Position numbers and translations under genes: made by a program. The notes below the pieces were generated by a model that saw only the letters and a program-made list of their open reading frames with translations, did not search any database and had not been told where the DNA came from. Below are positions 35,504-44,364 of a stretch of DNA of 61,739 bases, in pieces. Numbering within the stretch: position 1 is the stretch's first letter; each line of letters starts with the position of its first letter. Origin of the DNA: Muribaculaceae bacterium (GTDB lineage: Bacteria > Bacteroidota > Bacteroidia > Bacteroidales > G3-4614); contig JAFYRT010000061.1 of NCBI GenBank assembly GCA_017546805.1, positions 1-61,739 of the forward strand, in the 5' to 3' direction.

Positions 35504-36259
35504 CTAAATTTCTATTTGTAAGCCATCATATGCAAAATACACATTTTGTGGAAGTTGTTTTGATATTTCGTCATGTAACCCCATCTGATGACTCATATGT
35601 ACCAAATATGCCCTACGAGGAGAGACCCTATGTATTATATCAAGAGCATCCGTTAACCTTTGATGAGATATATGCTCATTATGTCGTAATGCATTTATAA
35701 TAAGCACATCAAGAGATTTTAATTTTTCAACCTCTTCTTCTGATATGGTTAACATATCTGTTATATATGCCATATTTCCAATTCTATATCCCAATATAGG
35801 CAAATTATAATGCATCACTCTTATCGGCAACACTTTCACTCCAGAAACTTCAAATTCCCTATTATCTATAGTTCGCATATCGAACGTTGCCACACCAGGA
35901 TATTTATTCTCTCCAAAGCAATATGGAAATGTTCTCTTTATTGTATCCTCAACATATTGCTCTGCACATATTGGCATTGCTTTATTGTTGGTAAAAGAGC
36001 GTAACTCATCTAAGCCAAAGATGTGATCATAATGATGATGTGTCAGCAAAACTGCATCTAAATGCTTAACATTATTTGTCAACATTTGTTGACGGAAATC
36101 AGGTCCGCAATCAATAAGGATATTCTTATTTTCAACTGTTATCAACAGAGATGTTCTCAGACGCTTATCTTTTGGATTTGCAGATTGACACACCTTGCAG
36201 TTACATCCTATTTGAGGCACTCCTGTTGATGTTCCTGTCCCTAAAAATAAAAGTTTCAT
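35504..36259 (-). CDS. MBL-fold metallohydrolase (PhnP-like)
   Basis: A 251-aa metallo-beta-lactamase-fold hydrolase. The N-terminus TGTSTGVPQIGCNCKVCQS is the PhnP-type start with a possible extra zinc-binding Cys cluster. The metal motif is LTHHHYDHIFG, with later D and H ligands (ITDML, LVHMSHQ). PhnP relatives act as phosphodiesterases on cyclic phosphates, but the substrate here is not known. There are no phn genes nearby. Last gene of the glnS cluster, 36 bases after murB; no clear terminator follows. Confidence 0.85.
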   Translation of the reverse strand: MKLLFLGTGTSTGVPQIGCNCKVCQSANPKDKRLRTSLLITVENKNILIDCGPDFRQQMLTNNVKHLDAVLLTHHHYDHIFGLDELRSFTNNKAMPICAEQYVEDTIKRTFPYCFGENKYPGVATFDMRTIDNREFEVSGVKVLPIRVMHYNLPILGYRIGNMAYITDMLTISEEEVEKLKSLDVLIINALRHNEHISHQRLTDALDIIHRVSPRRAYLVHMSHQMGLHDEISKQLPQNVYFAYDGLQIEI

Positions 36260-36295
36260 ACCTCTGCTCCTAAACTGTAAAACGATACTACCTTA

Positions 36296-37300
36296 TCAGA
36301 TATAATTAACTTCGGGAGTTATTTCAACTCCATATTTTTCAAATACAGAGTTTTTTATCTTCGATGCAAGTTCTATCACATCTGACGGTTTAGCGTTATT
36401 TTCATTTATCAATACCAAACATTGTTTTGGATATACAGCAGCTCCTCCAACTCTTTTTCCATGCCATCCAGCATTATCTATAAGCCATGCAGCTGATAAT
36501 TTAACTCTACCATTTGACTGAGGATAAGAGACAATAGAAGGATACTTTGCTCGTAGTTTTTCAAATAACGAACTATCTACTACAGGATTTATAAAGAAAC
36601 TTCCTGCACTACCTATCTCTTTTGGTTCCGGTAATTTCTGTTTTCTTATCTCAATTATCGAGTCTCTAACTTTTTGCAAAGTTAGACCATCCCTATCTAT
36701 TGTTTTAAGATTACCATATTCCAATTTAAACAATGGAGCCTTACTTAATTTATACTCTACATAAGTAATTATGTATTGCCCTTTTAATTGAGTTTTAAAT
36801 ATACTGCTTCTATAGCCGTATTGACACTCTTCTTTTGTAAAAATTCGTTCAGCACCAGTCTCAACATCAACAGCATACACTCGCTCTATTATATCTTTGG
36901 CTTCAACCCCATATGCTCCTACATTCTGAACCGCTGATGCACCAATTTCTCCTGGTATATACGAAAGATTCTCTGCGCCATACCAATTATTTGAAACTAC
37001 ATACGCAACAAAATCATCCCATACCACTCCTGCTCCAACTTTTAAGATAACAGAATCATCGGACTCCGTCACATCTATCTTTGTTATTCTTGAGTGTAAT
37101 ATTATACCCGGATAATCTTTCGTAAACAAAAGATTACTACCACCTCCTATTTGCAAATATATATTATCTTTTAATATGGGAGATATTAGCAACGAACGCA
37201 AATCTTCAACAGAATCATATTCCGCGAAGTATCTGGTTGTCACATCCATTCCAAAAGTATGATACGGTTTTAACGATATATTTTCTCTTATATTTATCAT
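36296..37300 (-). CDS. murB: UDP-N-acetylenolpyruvoylglucosamine reductase
   Basis: FAD enzyme that uses NADPH to form UDP-MurNAc in peptidoglycan synthesis. FAD-binding motifs (GGGSNLLF and YIPGEIGASAVQNVGAYG), YRSSIFK, and the catalytic Ser/Glu region (GSAGSFFINPVV) are visible. At 334 aa it is the E. coli-like type I enzyme. It follows a putative lipoprotein gene by 8 bases. Cytoplasmic. Confidence 0.95.
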   Translation of the reverse strand: MINIRENISLKPYHTFGMDVTTRYFAEYDSVEDLRSLLISPILKDNIYLQIGGGSNLLFTKDYPGIILHSRITKIDVTESDDSVILKVGAGVVWDDFVAYVVSNNWYGAENLSYIPGEIGASAVQNVGAYGVEAKDIIERVYAVDVETGAERIFTKEECQYGYRSSIFKTQLKGQYIITYVEYKLSKAPLFKLEYGNLKTIDRDGLTLQKVRDSIIEIRKQKLPEPKEIGSAGSFFINPVVDSSLFEKLRAKYPSIVSYPQSNGRVKLSAAWLIDNAGWHGKRVGGAAVYPKQCLVLINENNAKPSDVIELASKIKNSVFEKYGVEITPEVNYI

Positions 37301-37308
37301 ATTATATC

Positions 37309-38226
37309 TTACATTAAACGGAATTTAACCAATAATCCATCTTTAAACTCCAAATATGTACCTGTTTTATAAATCCAACGTTCCCTTAAGCCTGAATATT
37401 CAGGAATTTGCGATACCTCATCGGGCAATCCTAACGAAATTTGACATTCGTTCTTTGTCATTCCTTGAGTTACCTGAGACTGTGTTATCAATTGCCACAC
37501 TTCATCCTTTATTTGAGAGTATTTATCTCGCGGATTTGTGAATGTAAATAACTTATCAAATGTTGAATATTGAGACATATATTGAGATGCCGACATTGTG
37601 GTATAAACCATAGCCTCCTCTCCTTCTTCGGTCTTAAAAATTAAAGCCAAAGGAAATATTTTATTCCCTGCAATAATCTCTTTTATAACAACAGGAATCA
37701 ATTTTCTGCCTCTATATTCCTCGCCATCAACAGTATACCAATTAGAGGTTTTTACATACAACACTTTACCCTTTAAGAGAGAATCGGCTTTTGCTATATA
37801 ATCTGTTGGTACCAACTCTGGCAATAGAGGTATAAAATCGGTCGATAAAATATCTGTAATAGACTTCAAAACTCTATAAATATACTCCAATCCCGAGCTA
37901 TCGTTGTAAACGACACATGATTCTACTCCATTCCAAGTTTGTGTCTCCTCCAATCCTTTATATCTAAGAATAGCACCTTTTAAACTACAACAATCATCCT
38001 GATTTCCTTTTCGAGATTCCAATAAAACAGGGAGTTCATCTACCACACATACAAACTCTTTCCCTCTCTCCCACTCCTTCAAACTTTTATCTTTGAAGTT
38101 CGTTACCATAAAAGATTGTTCCTCCGATATTGTATCGCTATCTTCGTCTCCAAATCGAGACGAAATACACGAATAAAACAATATCGGCATCAACAATAGA
38201 TTTATGTATCTTACATATTGCATCAT
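37309..38226 (-). CDS. Putative lipoprotein with BamE/SmpA-like C-terminus
   Basis: A 305-aa protein with a lipoprotein-type signal peptide ending in YSC (Cys about residue 19). The middle (about 40-230) is not recognised. The last 60 residues (VTQGMTKNECQISLGLPDEV, then a YLEF-DGLL ending) resemble the SmpA/OmlA (BamE) fold seen in envelope lipoproteins. Its ATG overlaps the TGA of the preceding TPR gene (ATGA), so translation is coupled. A role in the outer membrane or periplasm is likely but unproven. Confidence 0.6.
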   Translation of the reverse strand: MMQYVRYINLLLMPILFYSCISSRFGDEDSDTISEEQSFMVTNFKDKSLKEWERGKEFVCVVDELPVLLESRKGNQDDCCSLKGAILRYKGLEETQTWNGVESCVVYNDSSGLEYIYRVLKSITDILSTDFIPLLPELVPTDYIAKADSLLKGKVLYVKTSNWYTVDGEEYRGRKLIPVVIKEIIAGNKIFPLALIFKTEEGEEAMVYTTMSASQYMSQYSTFDKLFTFTNPRDKYSQIKDEVWQLITQSQVTQGMTKNECQISLGLPDEVSQIPEYSGLRERWIYKTGTYLEFKDGLLVKFRLM

Positions 38227-39629
38227 ATATCTTCAATATGATTACGTAGAATATCTTTTATTTTTTCGACCGCCGAACGCAAATACAACAGCCTGCACTG
38301 TTCCTCGTCTGTTAAAGCCTCAATATTTGCATTGGTTATTAAATCCTCTACATAATCTATTGCATTCTGCATATTCTCAACATCGTGAAGTTCAGAATAC
38401 GCATACACCATCTTAAAACATGTATCGATATCGAATTTATCGAGCGCAAAAGCTTTTTTATAATACTCTAATGCTTTATCCGGCGAACCACATTTTATCT
38501 CTATATCACCACTTATAACATATGCTCTTCCGTCTGATTCATCATAATCGGTATAAGTCAAACGAGTTAACGCATCTTTTGACTTATCATATGCCTCTTG
38601 CTCATAATAGAGTTTAGCCAACATGTATACAATATCTGATGAATATGGTTCTATCTCCTCAGCCTGATTTAAAAAAGCAATGGCTTTATTGTAATCCGAT
38701 TCTGATTTGTAACAGTTTTGAGCCGATATATACAAACTTTTAGCACTAACAGAAAAATGCTCCTCACTCTCCTTTAACACCCTGTTACTATCGTCAAACT
38801 TATGCATCTTGGTATAACAGGTTGCCAACATTATACTGATATTCTCATCCTTTGTCTTATCAAGAGATTCGAGTATTGCAACAGCCTCCTCATAATTCAA
38901 CTGTTCCATAAAACAATACGCCTTATAGTAATAAGCTTCAGTATTTGAGGGTTCTATTGCGATTGCATATTCAACTGCATCGAAAGCCTTTTGTATATCC
39001 GACAGATAGATATATAACTCTATAGCCTTAATCCAGTCAAGATACGAATATGGATCTAAATCAAGTATCTTTTCTACTACTTTTACTTGTAATTGAAACT
39101 CCGACTCCTCTTCCAATATTTTCATAAATTCTCGCAAAACACTCAACTTTTGAGTGCGAGGCAATCTATCTATTGCAACAAATATTGAAGTAATTGTATT
39201 TTCATACAGTTTATAGTCGGCACATAAATCTATTAGGTTCAGAATATGCTCAGCTTGCAAATTCTTATCCTCCAAGACATCTTTTATTATAACAATAGCA
39301 TCATCTGTCTCTCCGGAAATTAAACGCAATTCTGCCCTTATCGACTGAGCCTCCTCTGTCTTATCTGTAACAACAGAAATTACACTTTCTGCTTCCTCTA
39401 TTTTCCCTGTAATTAGCAGATAATAGGCTCTTCGAGTCATCAATTCCTCCGACATGGGATGATATTTTAACCCGGTTTCAATAGCCTTTATAGCGTCAGA
39501 AAGCATTGAAGTCATTTCATACTCCAATGCTATCTCCTCATATTCTTCTGTATCGAACCACTCTCCACTCTCGCCTCGTAACATACTCTCATATCGCAAC
39601 AACAAATCTGTTTTCTTGCTCATATTCAA
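38223..39629 (-). CDS. TPR-repeat protein
   Basis: A 468-aa protein made almost entirely of tetratricopeptide-type helical repeats (for example YYYKAYCFMEQLNYEEAVAI and ALEYYKKAFALDKFDIDTCF), probably ten or more. There is no signal peptide or membrane segment, so it is likely a cytoplasmic scaffold. Function unknown. It lies 39 bases after glnS and overlaps the downstream lipoprotein gene by 4 bases. I recall a TPR gene next to glnS in other Bacteroidales. Confidence 0.75.
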   Translation of the reverse strand: MNMSKKTDLLLRYESMLRGESGEWFDTEEYEEIALEYEMTSMLSDAIKAIETGLKYHPMSEELMTRRAYYLLITGKIEEAESVISVVTDKTEEAQSIRAELRLISGETDDAIVIIKDVLEDKNLQAEHILNLIDLCADYKLYENTITSIFVAIDRLPRTQKLSVLREFMKILEEESEFQLQVKVVEKILDLDPYSYLDWIKAIELYIYLSDIQKAFDAVEYAIAIEPSNTEAYYYKAYCFMEQLNYEEAVAILESLDKTKDENISIMLATCYTKMHKFDDSNRVLKESEEHFSVSAKSLYISAQNCYKSESDYNKAIAFLNQAEEIEPYSSDIVYMLAKLYYEQEAYDKSKDALTRLTYTDYDESDGRAYVISGDIEIKCGSPDKALEYYKKAFALDKFDIDTCFKMVYAYSELHDVENMQNAIDYVEDLITNANIEALTDEEQCRLLYLRSAVEKIKDILRNHIEDI

Positions 39630-39668
39630 ATATATTGAAGTGGTTAAATAGACAAAAATTTAATACGT

Positions 39669-41360
39669 TTATGCTTTGTATCCGTCTTTCAAAGATACTG
39701 TTCTATTAAATACCAATTTCCCGGGAGTTGAATCTTTATCAACCGTAAAATATCCTATACGTTGGAATTGATAACGATCTCCGATTTGTGCTGTCTCTGC
39801 AAGATATTGCTCTGCATATCCTTTAACGATCACCAATGATTCAGGATTTAGAAGTTCTCTGAAATCTTTTTCTTTCTCCTCCGCAGGATTTTCAACAGTA
39901 AACAAACGATCGTATAATCTAACCTCTATCTCTTGGTTGTATTGTGCAGATACCCAATGTAGAGTTCCTTTTACTTTACGTGCACTTTCGGGCATTCCGC
40001 TGCGTGTTGCTGGATCGTATTCGCAATATACCTCCTCCAAATTTCCATCAGCATCATATTTACAACCGGTACACATAACAATGTATGCACCTTTCAAGCG
40101 AACCTCTTTTCCAGGAGTCATACGGAAGAATTTTTTTGGAGCATCTTCCATAAAGTCCTCGCGTTCAATATAAAGTTCACGTGTAAATGGCATTTTATGA
40201 GTTCCTGAATTCTCTTGTTCTGGATTATTTTCCATCTCTACATACTCAACTTCTCCTTCTGGATAGTTGGTTATGATAAGTTTTACGGGATTAATTACAG
40301 CCGATACACGAGTTGCATTTTTGTTCAAGTCCTCACGAATACTATGCTCTAACAATGACACACTGATTAAACCATCGTATTTTGTGTAACCGATTCTATC
40401 TACAAATCCACGAATAGACTCAGGAGTGTAACCTCTTCGACGCAATCCGCAAATAGTCGGCATTCGGGGGTCATCCCATCCTCGAACCAACCCCTCTTGC
40501 ACCAATTGCAAAAGTTTACGTTTACTCATAACCGTATATGTTAAGTTCAATCGGTTAAACTCCATTTGTCGTGGGCGATATGTTTCGTCTGCTATGCGAT
40601 CTATAAACCAATTATATAATGGGCGGTGAACCTCAAACTCCAAAGTACAGATTGAGTGTGTTACACCCTCAAAAAAGTCTGATTGACCGTGAGCATAATC
40701 ATACATAGGATAAACATTCCATGTTGTTCCTGTACGATGGTGAGGATGTTTAATAATACGATACATAATTGGATCGCGGAAGTGCATATTGGGCGACGCC
40801 ATATCTATTTTTGCACGCAATACCATACTTCCCTCTTCAAACTCACCTTTATTCATTCTTTCAAAAAGATCCAGAGTCTCCTCAATAGGTCTATCGCGGA
40901 AAGGAGAAGGAGTTCCTGGTTGAGTAGGTGTTCCTTTTTGTGCAGCAATTTGCTCAGATGATTGCTCATCAACATAAGCATAACCCTCTTTTATTAAGCG
41001 TATTGCCAAATCCCATAGCTTTTGAAAGTAATCAGAAGCATAATACAAACGGTCTTCCCAATCAAAACCAAGCCATTTGATATCTTCCATAATTGCATCA
41101 ACATACTCAGTATCCTCTTTAGCAGGGTTAGTATCGTCAAAACGCAAGTTGCAAGTACCACCAAATTTTTGGGCAATACCAAAATCCATACAAATGGCCT
41201 TAGCATGTCCTATATGAAGATATCCATTTGGTTCGGGCGGGAAACGAGTGTTTAATCTTCCTCCGTTTTTACCTGCTGCCAAATCTTCCATAACAGCTTG
41301 TTCAATAAAATTCAAACTTTTAGCCTTACCCTCTTCAATAGGTTCAATTGTTGTTGTCAT
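39669..41360 (-). CDS. glnS: Glutamine--tRNA ligase
   Basis: Class I synthetase charging tRNA-Gln. The HIGH motif is in PPEPNGYLHIGHAKA (HIGH at 49-52) and the KMSKS-like motif is VMSKRK. The 563-aa protein ends with the two beta-barrel anticodon-binding domains. GlnRS in bacteria replaces the GatCAB route for Gln. First gene of the cluster glnS-TPR-lipoprotein-murB-MBL; promoter box at 41390-41397. Confidence 0.96.
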   Translation of the reverse strand: MTTTIEPIEEGKAKSLNFIEQAVMEDLAAGKNGGRLNTRFPPEPNGYLHIGHAKAICMDFGIAQKFGGTCNLRFDDTNPAKEDTEYVDAIMEDIKWLGFDWEDRLYYASDYFQKLWDLAIRLIKEGYAYVDEQSSEQIAAQKGTPTQPGTPSPFRDRPIEETLDLFERMNKGEFEEGSMVLRAKIDMASPNMHFRDPIMYRIIKHPHHRTGTTWNVYPMYDYAHGQSDFFEGVTHSICTLEFEVHRPLYNWFIDRIADETYRPRQMEFNRLNLTYTVMSKRKLLQLVQEGLVRGWDDPRMPTICGLRRRGYTPESIRGFVDRIGYTKYDGLISVSLLEHSIREDLNKNATRVSAVINPVKLIITNYPEGEVEYVEMENNPEQENSGTHKMPFTRELYIEREDFMEDAPKKFFRMTPGKEVRLKGAYIVMCTGCKYDADGNLEEVYCEYDPATRSGMPESARKVKGTLHWVSAQYNQEIEVRLYDRLFTVENPAEEKEKDFRELLNPESLVIVKGYAEQYLAETAQIGDRYQFQRIGYFTVDKDSTPGKLVFNRTVSLKDGYKA

Positions 41361-41389
41361 ATAGTGTAAATTCTTTATTTCTAAGATTG

Positions 41390-41397
41390 CAAAGTTA
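41390..41397 (-). promoter_or_regulatory. glnS promoter, -7 box
   Basis: TAACTTTG on the minus strand, 30 bases before the glnS start. No clear -33 box. Confidence 0.5.
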
Positions 41398-41548
41398 GAT
41401 AAAATTTTCGAGATACATATTTATTAAAAGACAATATTTAACTTTTTTATTGTTTTATTTGATTTGAACTTACTTTAGATTGCAATTTACGCATCACTTG
41501 TCTCTAAAATTCCATATCTATCCTATTTCTTGATACAAATAAATTAGC

Positions 41549-41556
41549 TATCTTCG
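41549..41556 (+). promoter_or_regulatory. Possible mutS2 promoter, -7 box
   Basis: TATCTTCG, one base off TAnnTTTG, 29 bases before the mutS2 start, with a TTG at 41530-41532. Confidence 0.35.
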
Positions 41557-41584
41557 CAGATTATTTATCACTAAGTCATTTTGA

Positions 41585-44053
41585 ATGATATACCCTAATA
41601 ATTTTGAGCAGAAAATTGGATTTGATAAAATCCGAAACAAAATAAAAGAGCGCTGCCTCTCTCCTCTTGGAGAAGAAGCAGCAGAACAGATTACATTCTC
41701 AACCAACTACAACAACATCATCAAGATGGTTGAAGAGTGCAACGAGTTTTTATCCATTATTGAGAGCGAAAAAGACTTTCCATGTGACCATTTTTACGAC
41801 GTCAGAATCGCATTAAAACGATTAAAAGTAGTTGGCACATATATTGACACTAATGAACTTTTCGATCTTCGCCGTTCGCTATCTTCTATTATAAATATTA
41901 TAAATTTCTTAAGAGTCGGTGTTGATGAAGAAAGAATTCAGTATCCAAGACTTAAAGCACTAACCGACAATATTATAACATTTCCCGATATTCTTAAACA
42001 AGCCGATAAGATTATCGACAAATTTGGATATATAAAAGATAGTGCATCACCCGCTCTTTATGACATAAGAAGAGAGATTACAAGCAAAGTAAATTCCATA
42101 TCAAGAAATCTTGCAAACATTCTCAAAAAAGCTCGCGAAGAGGGTATCGTTGAAAAAGATGTTACACCAACCATGAGAGATGGACGCTTGGTTATTCCTG
42201 TTGTACCTGCCCACAAAAGAAAAATAAAAGGTATTGTTCATGACGAGTCGGCAAGTGGAAAAACAGTATTTATTGAGCCTGCCGAAGTAGTTGAAGCCAA
42301 TAACCGAATAAGAGAATTAGAGAGCGAGGAGCGCAGAGAGATAGTTAAAATTTTAACGGAATTCTCGGATATTATACGCCCACACATAGATGATATGATA
42401 TACTCATATCTATTTATGGGAGAAATTGATTTGATAAGAGCAAAAGCCATGTTTGCCAAATCAATAGGCGCAGTTATGCCAAAAATAGACAACTATTGCC
42501 AGATAGATTGGTATGGAGCAGTTCACCCCCTACTATTTTTATCATTGAAAAGACAGAATAAAAAGGTTGTTCCATTAGATATTTGTCTTGATAAAAACAA
42601 AAGAATCTTGATTATATCAGGACCTAATGCCGGCGGAAAATCGGTTTGTCTAAAAACTGTTGGACTTCTTCAATATATGATTCAATGCGGTATGTTAGTT
42701 CCAATGTTTGACAATTCAAGAGTCGGCATATTCAACGATATATTTATTGATATTGGCGATGAACAATCAATTGAGGATGATTTGAGTACATATAGTTCTC
42801 ACCTTACAAATATGAAAAATTTTGTGAGAAACTGTAACGAAAAATCTCTTTTGCTAATAGACGAATTTGGCGGTGGAACCGAGCCAAGAATAGGTGGAGC
42901 CATAGCAGAAGCCCTACTTAATAGATTTAATGAAAAAAAATCGTTTGGTGTTATTACAACCCACTATCAAAATCTTAAACAATTCGCAGAAGATAACGAT
43001 GGTATCATAAACGGTGCAATGCTATATGACAGGCACATAATGCAACCTCTTTTCAAGCTATCAATAGGCAACCCAGGAAGTTCATTTGCCATTGAAATCG
43101 CGAGAAAAATAGGACTTCCGGAGGATGTTATATCCGAAGCTTCGGACATTGTAGGACAAGAGTATGTATCAATGGATAAATACCTTCAGGATATTGTTAG
43201 AGACAAAAGATACTGGGAGCAAAAGCGTCAAAACGTAAGGATGCTTGAAAAACGCCTTGAGGATAGTATTGTCAGATATGAAAAAGATATTTTAAGCCTT
43301 GAAAAAGAGCGAAAAGAGATTATCAAAGGAGCAAAAGTAGAGGCTTCAAACATTTTGAGCGAAACAAACGCAAAAATAGAGAATACAATACGTCAAATCA
43401 AAGAAGCTCAAGCCGAAAAAGAACGCACTAAAGCCATCAGAGAAGAGATGCGCAAATTCAAGGAAGAGATATCTGATAAAGAGAATCAAAACAGCAAACT
43501 CTCTAAAAAAATTGAAAGACTCAACAAAAACAACAAAAACAAGAAAAAAGAGAAAGAGCAAACCAAACCAATCGATGAGACACCTTTGACAATTGGCGAT
43601 GTCGTTAAATTAAAGGATGGAGGAAGTGTTGCTGGAGAAATCTTAGAGATTAACGGGAAAAATATAACTGTAGGATTTGGCACAATAAAAAGCGTTGTAA
43701 AAATAGACAAACTTGAGAGAGCTAATCGTTCTCAACTAAAGAAACAAAATACAAAAACGCAATATTACAGTTCTCCCACTACAGATATGATACGCAATAA
43801 ACAATTATCATTCAGTAGTGAGTTAGATGTAAGAGGTATGCGTGGTGATGAGGCAATAGAAACTGTTGCTGCATTTATCGACACTGCTATTTTATCGGGA
43901 TACTCTAATTTGAGAATATTACACGGTACAGGAAACGGTATTTTACAACAATTAATCAGAAGCTATCTGAAGAAAATTTCCGCTGTTAAAAGTTTCAGAG
44001 AAGAGGATGTCCAACTTGGAGGCGCAGGAATAACTGTTGTTGAACTTTATTAG
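41585..44053 (+). CDS. mutS2: MutS2 family protein with Smr domain
   Basis: An 822-aa MutS-like ATPase lacking the mismatch-recognition domain. Core and clamp helices (about 1-310) lead to the ATPase with Walker A GPNAGGKSV and Walker B LLIDEFGGGTEP. A long Lys/Glu coiled coil (about 530-665) precedes a KOW-like linker and a C-terminal Smr nuclease domain (LDVRGMRGDEA, LHGTGNG). MutS2 was first linked to suppression of recombination and more recently to rescue of collided ribosomes. Cytoplasmic. Followed after 19 bases by a small membrane protein gene. Confidence 0.94.
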   Translation: MIYPNNFEQKIGFDKIRNKIKERCLSPLGEEAAEQITFSTNYNNIIKMVEECNEFLSIIESEKDFPCDHFYDVRIALKRLKVVGTYIDTNELFDLRRSLSSIINIINFLRVGVDEERIQYPRLKALTDNIITFPDILKQADKIIDKFGYIKDSASPALYDIRREITSKVNSISRNLANILKKAREEGIVEKDVTPTMRDGRLVIPVVPAHKRKIKGIVHDESASGKTVFIEPAEVVEANNRIRELESEERREIVKILTEFSDIIRPHIDDMIYSYLFMGEIDLIRAKAMFAKSIGAVMPKIDNYCQIDWYGAVHPLLFLSLKRQNKKVVPLDICLDKNKRILIISGPNAGGKSVCLKTVGLLQYMIQCGMLVPMFDNSRVGIFNDIFIDIGDEQSIEDDLSTYSSHLTNMKNFVRNCNEKSLLLIDEFGGGTEPRIGGAIAEALLNRFNEKKSFGVITTHYQNLKQFAEDNDGIINGAMLYDRHIMQPLFKLSIGNPGSSFAIEIARKIGLPEDVISEASDIVGQEYVSMDKYLQDIVRDKRYWEQKRQNVRMLEKRLEDSIVRYEKDILSLEKERKEIIKGAKVEASNILSETNAKIENTIRQIKEAQAEKERTKAIREEMRKFKEEISDKENQNSKLSKKIERLNKNNKNKKKEKEQTKPIDETPLTIGDVVKLKDGGSVAGEILEINGKNITVGFGTIKSVVKIDKLERANRSQLKKQNTKTQYYSSPTTDMIRNKQLSFSSELDVRGMRGDEAIETVAAFIDTAILSGYSNLRILHGTGNGILQQLIRSYLKKISAVKSFREEDVQLGGAGITVVELY

Positions 44054-44072
44054 GCTATAATCATAATCCATT

Positions 44073-44255
44073 ATGAGAAAAAGAAAATTTACCCCATTCA
44101 ATGTAATATGCCTTATTGCCTTATGGCTAATATTGTGCTATTTAGCCATTAATGGGAATAATGAAATTAATTGGCAAACTATTTTTGCGATAATAGCTTC
44201 TGGTATAATTGTTTTTGTACCTATATACAAATCTTTTAGAAAAGGAGATAAATAA
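44073..44255 (+). CDS. Small two-helix membrane protein
   Basis: A 60-aa basic protein with two predicted membrane helices (about 9-27 and 35-52) and Lys/Arg at both ends, predicting both termini in the cytoplasm. No family recognised. It starts 19 bases after mutS2 on the same strand and fills the gap before the dxs promoter, so it is probably real, but short size makes this moderate. Confidence 0.55.
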   Translation: MRKRKFTPFNVICLIALWLILCYLAINGNNEINWQTIFAIIASGIIVFVPIYKSFRKGDK

Positions 44256-44314
44256 TCACTGTTGATTTTAGTGTGATTTTGACATTAAAATTTTTCTAAA
44301 TGGACAAAATAAGG

Positions 44315-44322
44315 TACTTTTG
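44315..44322 (+). promoter_or_regulatory. dxs promoter, -7 box
   Basis: TACTTTTG fits TAnnTTTG, 43 bases before the dxs start. No matching -33 box. Confidence 0.5.
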
Positions 44323-44364
44323 TAAGTATATACAGTTATAGTTCGTAAATTCGGACATAAAATT

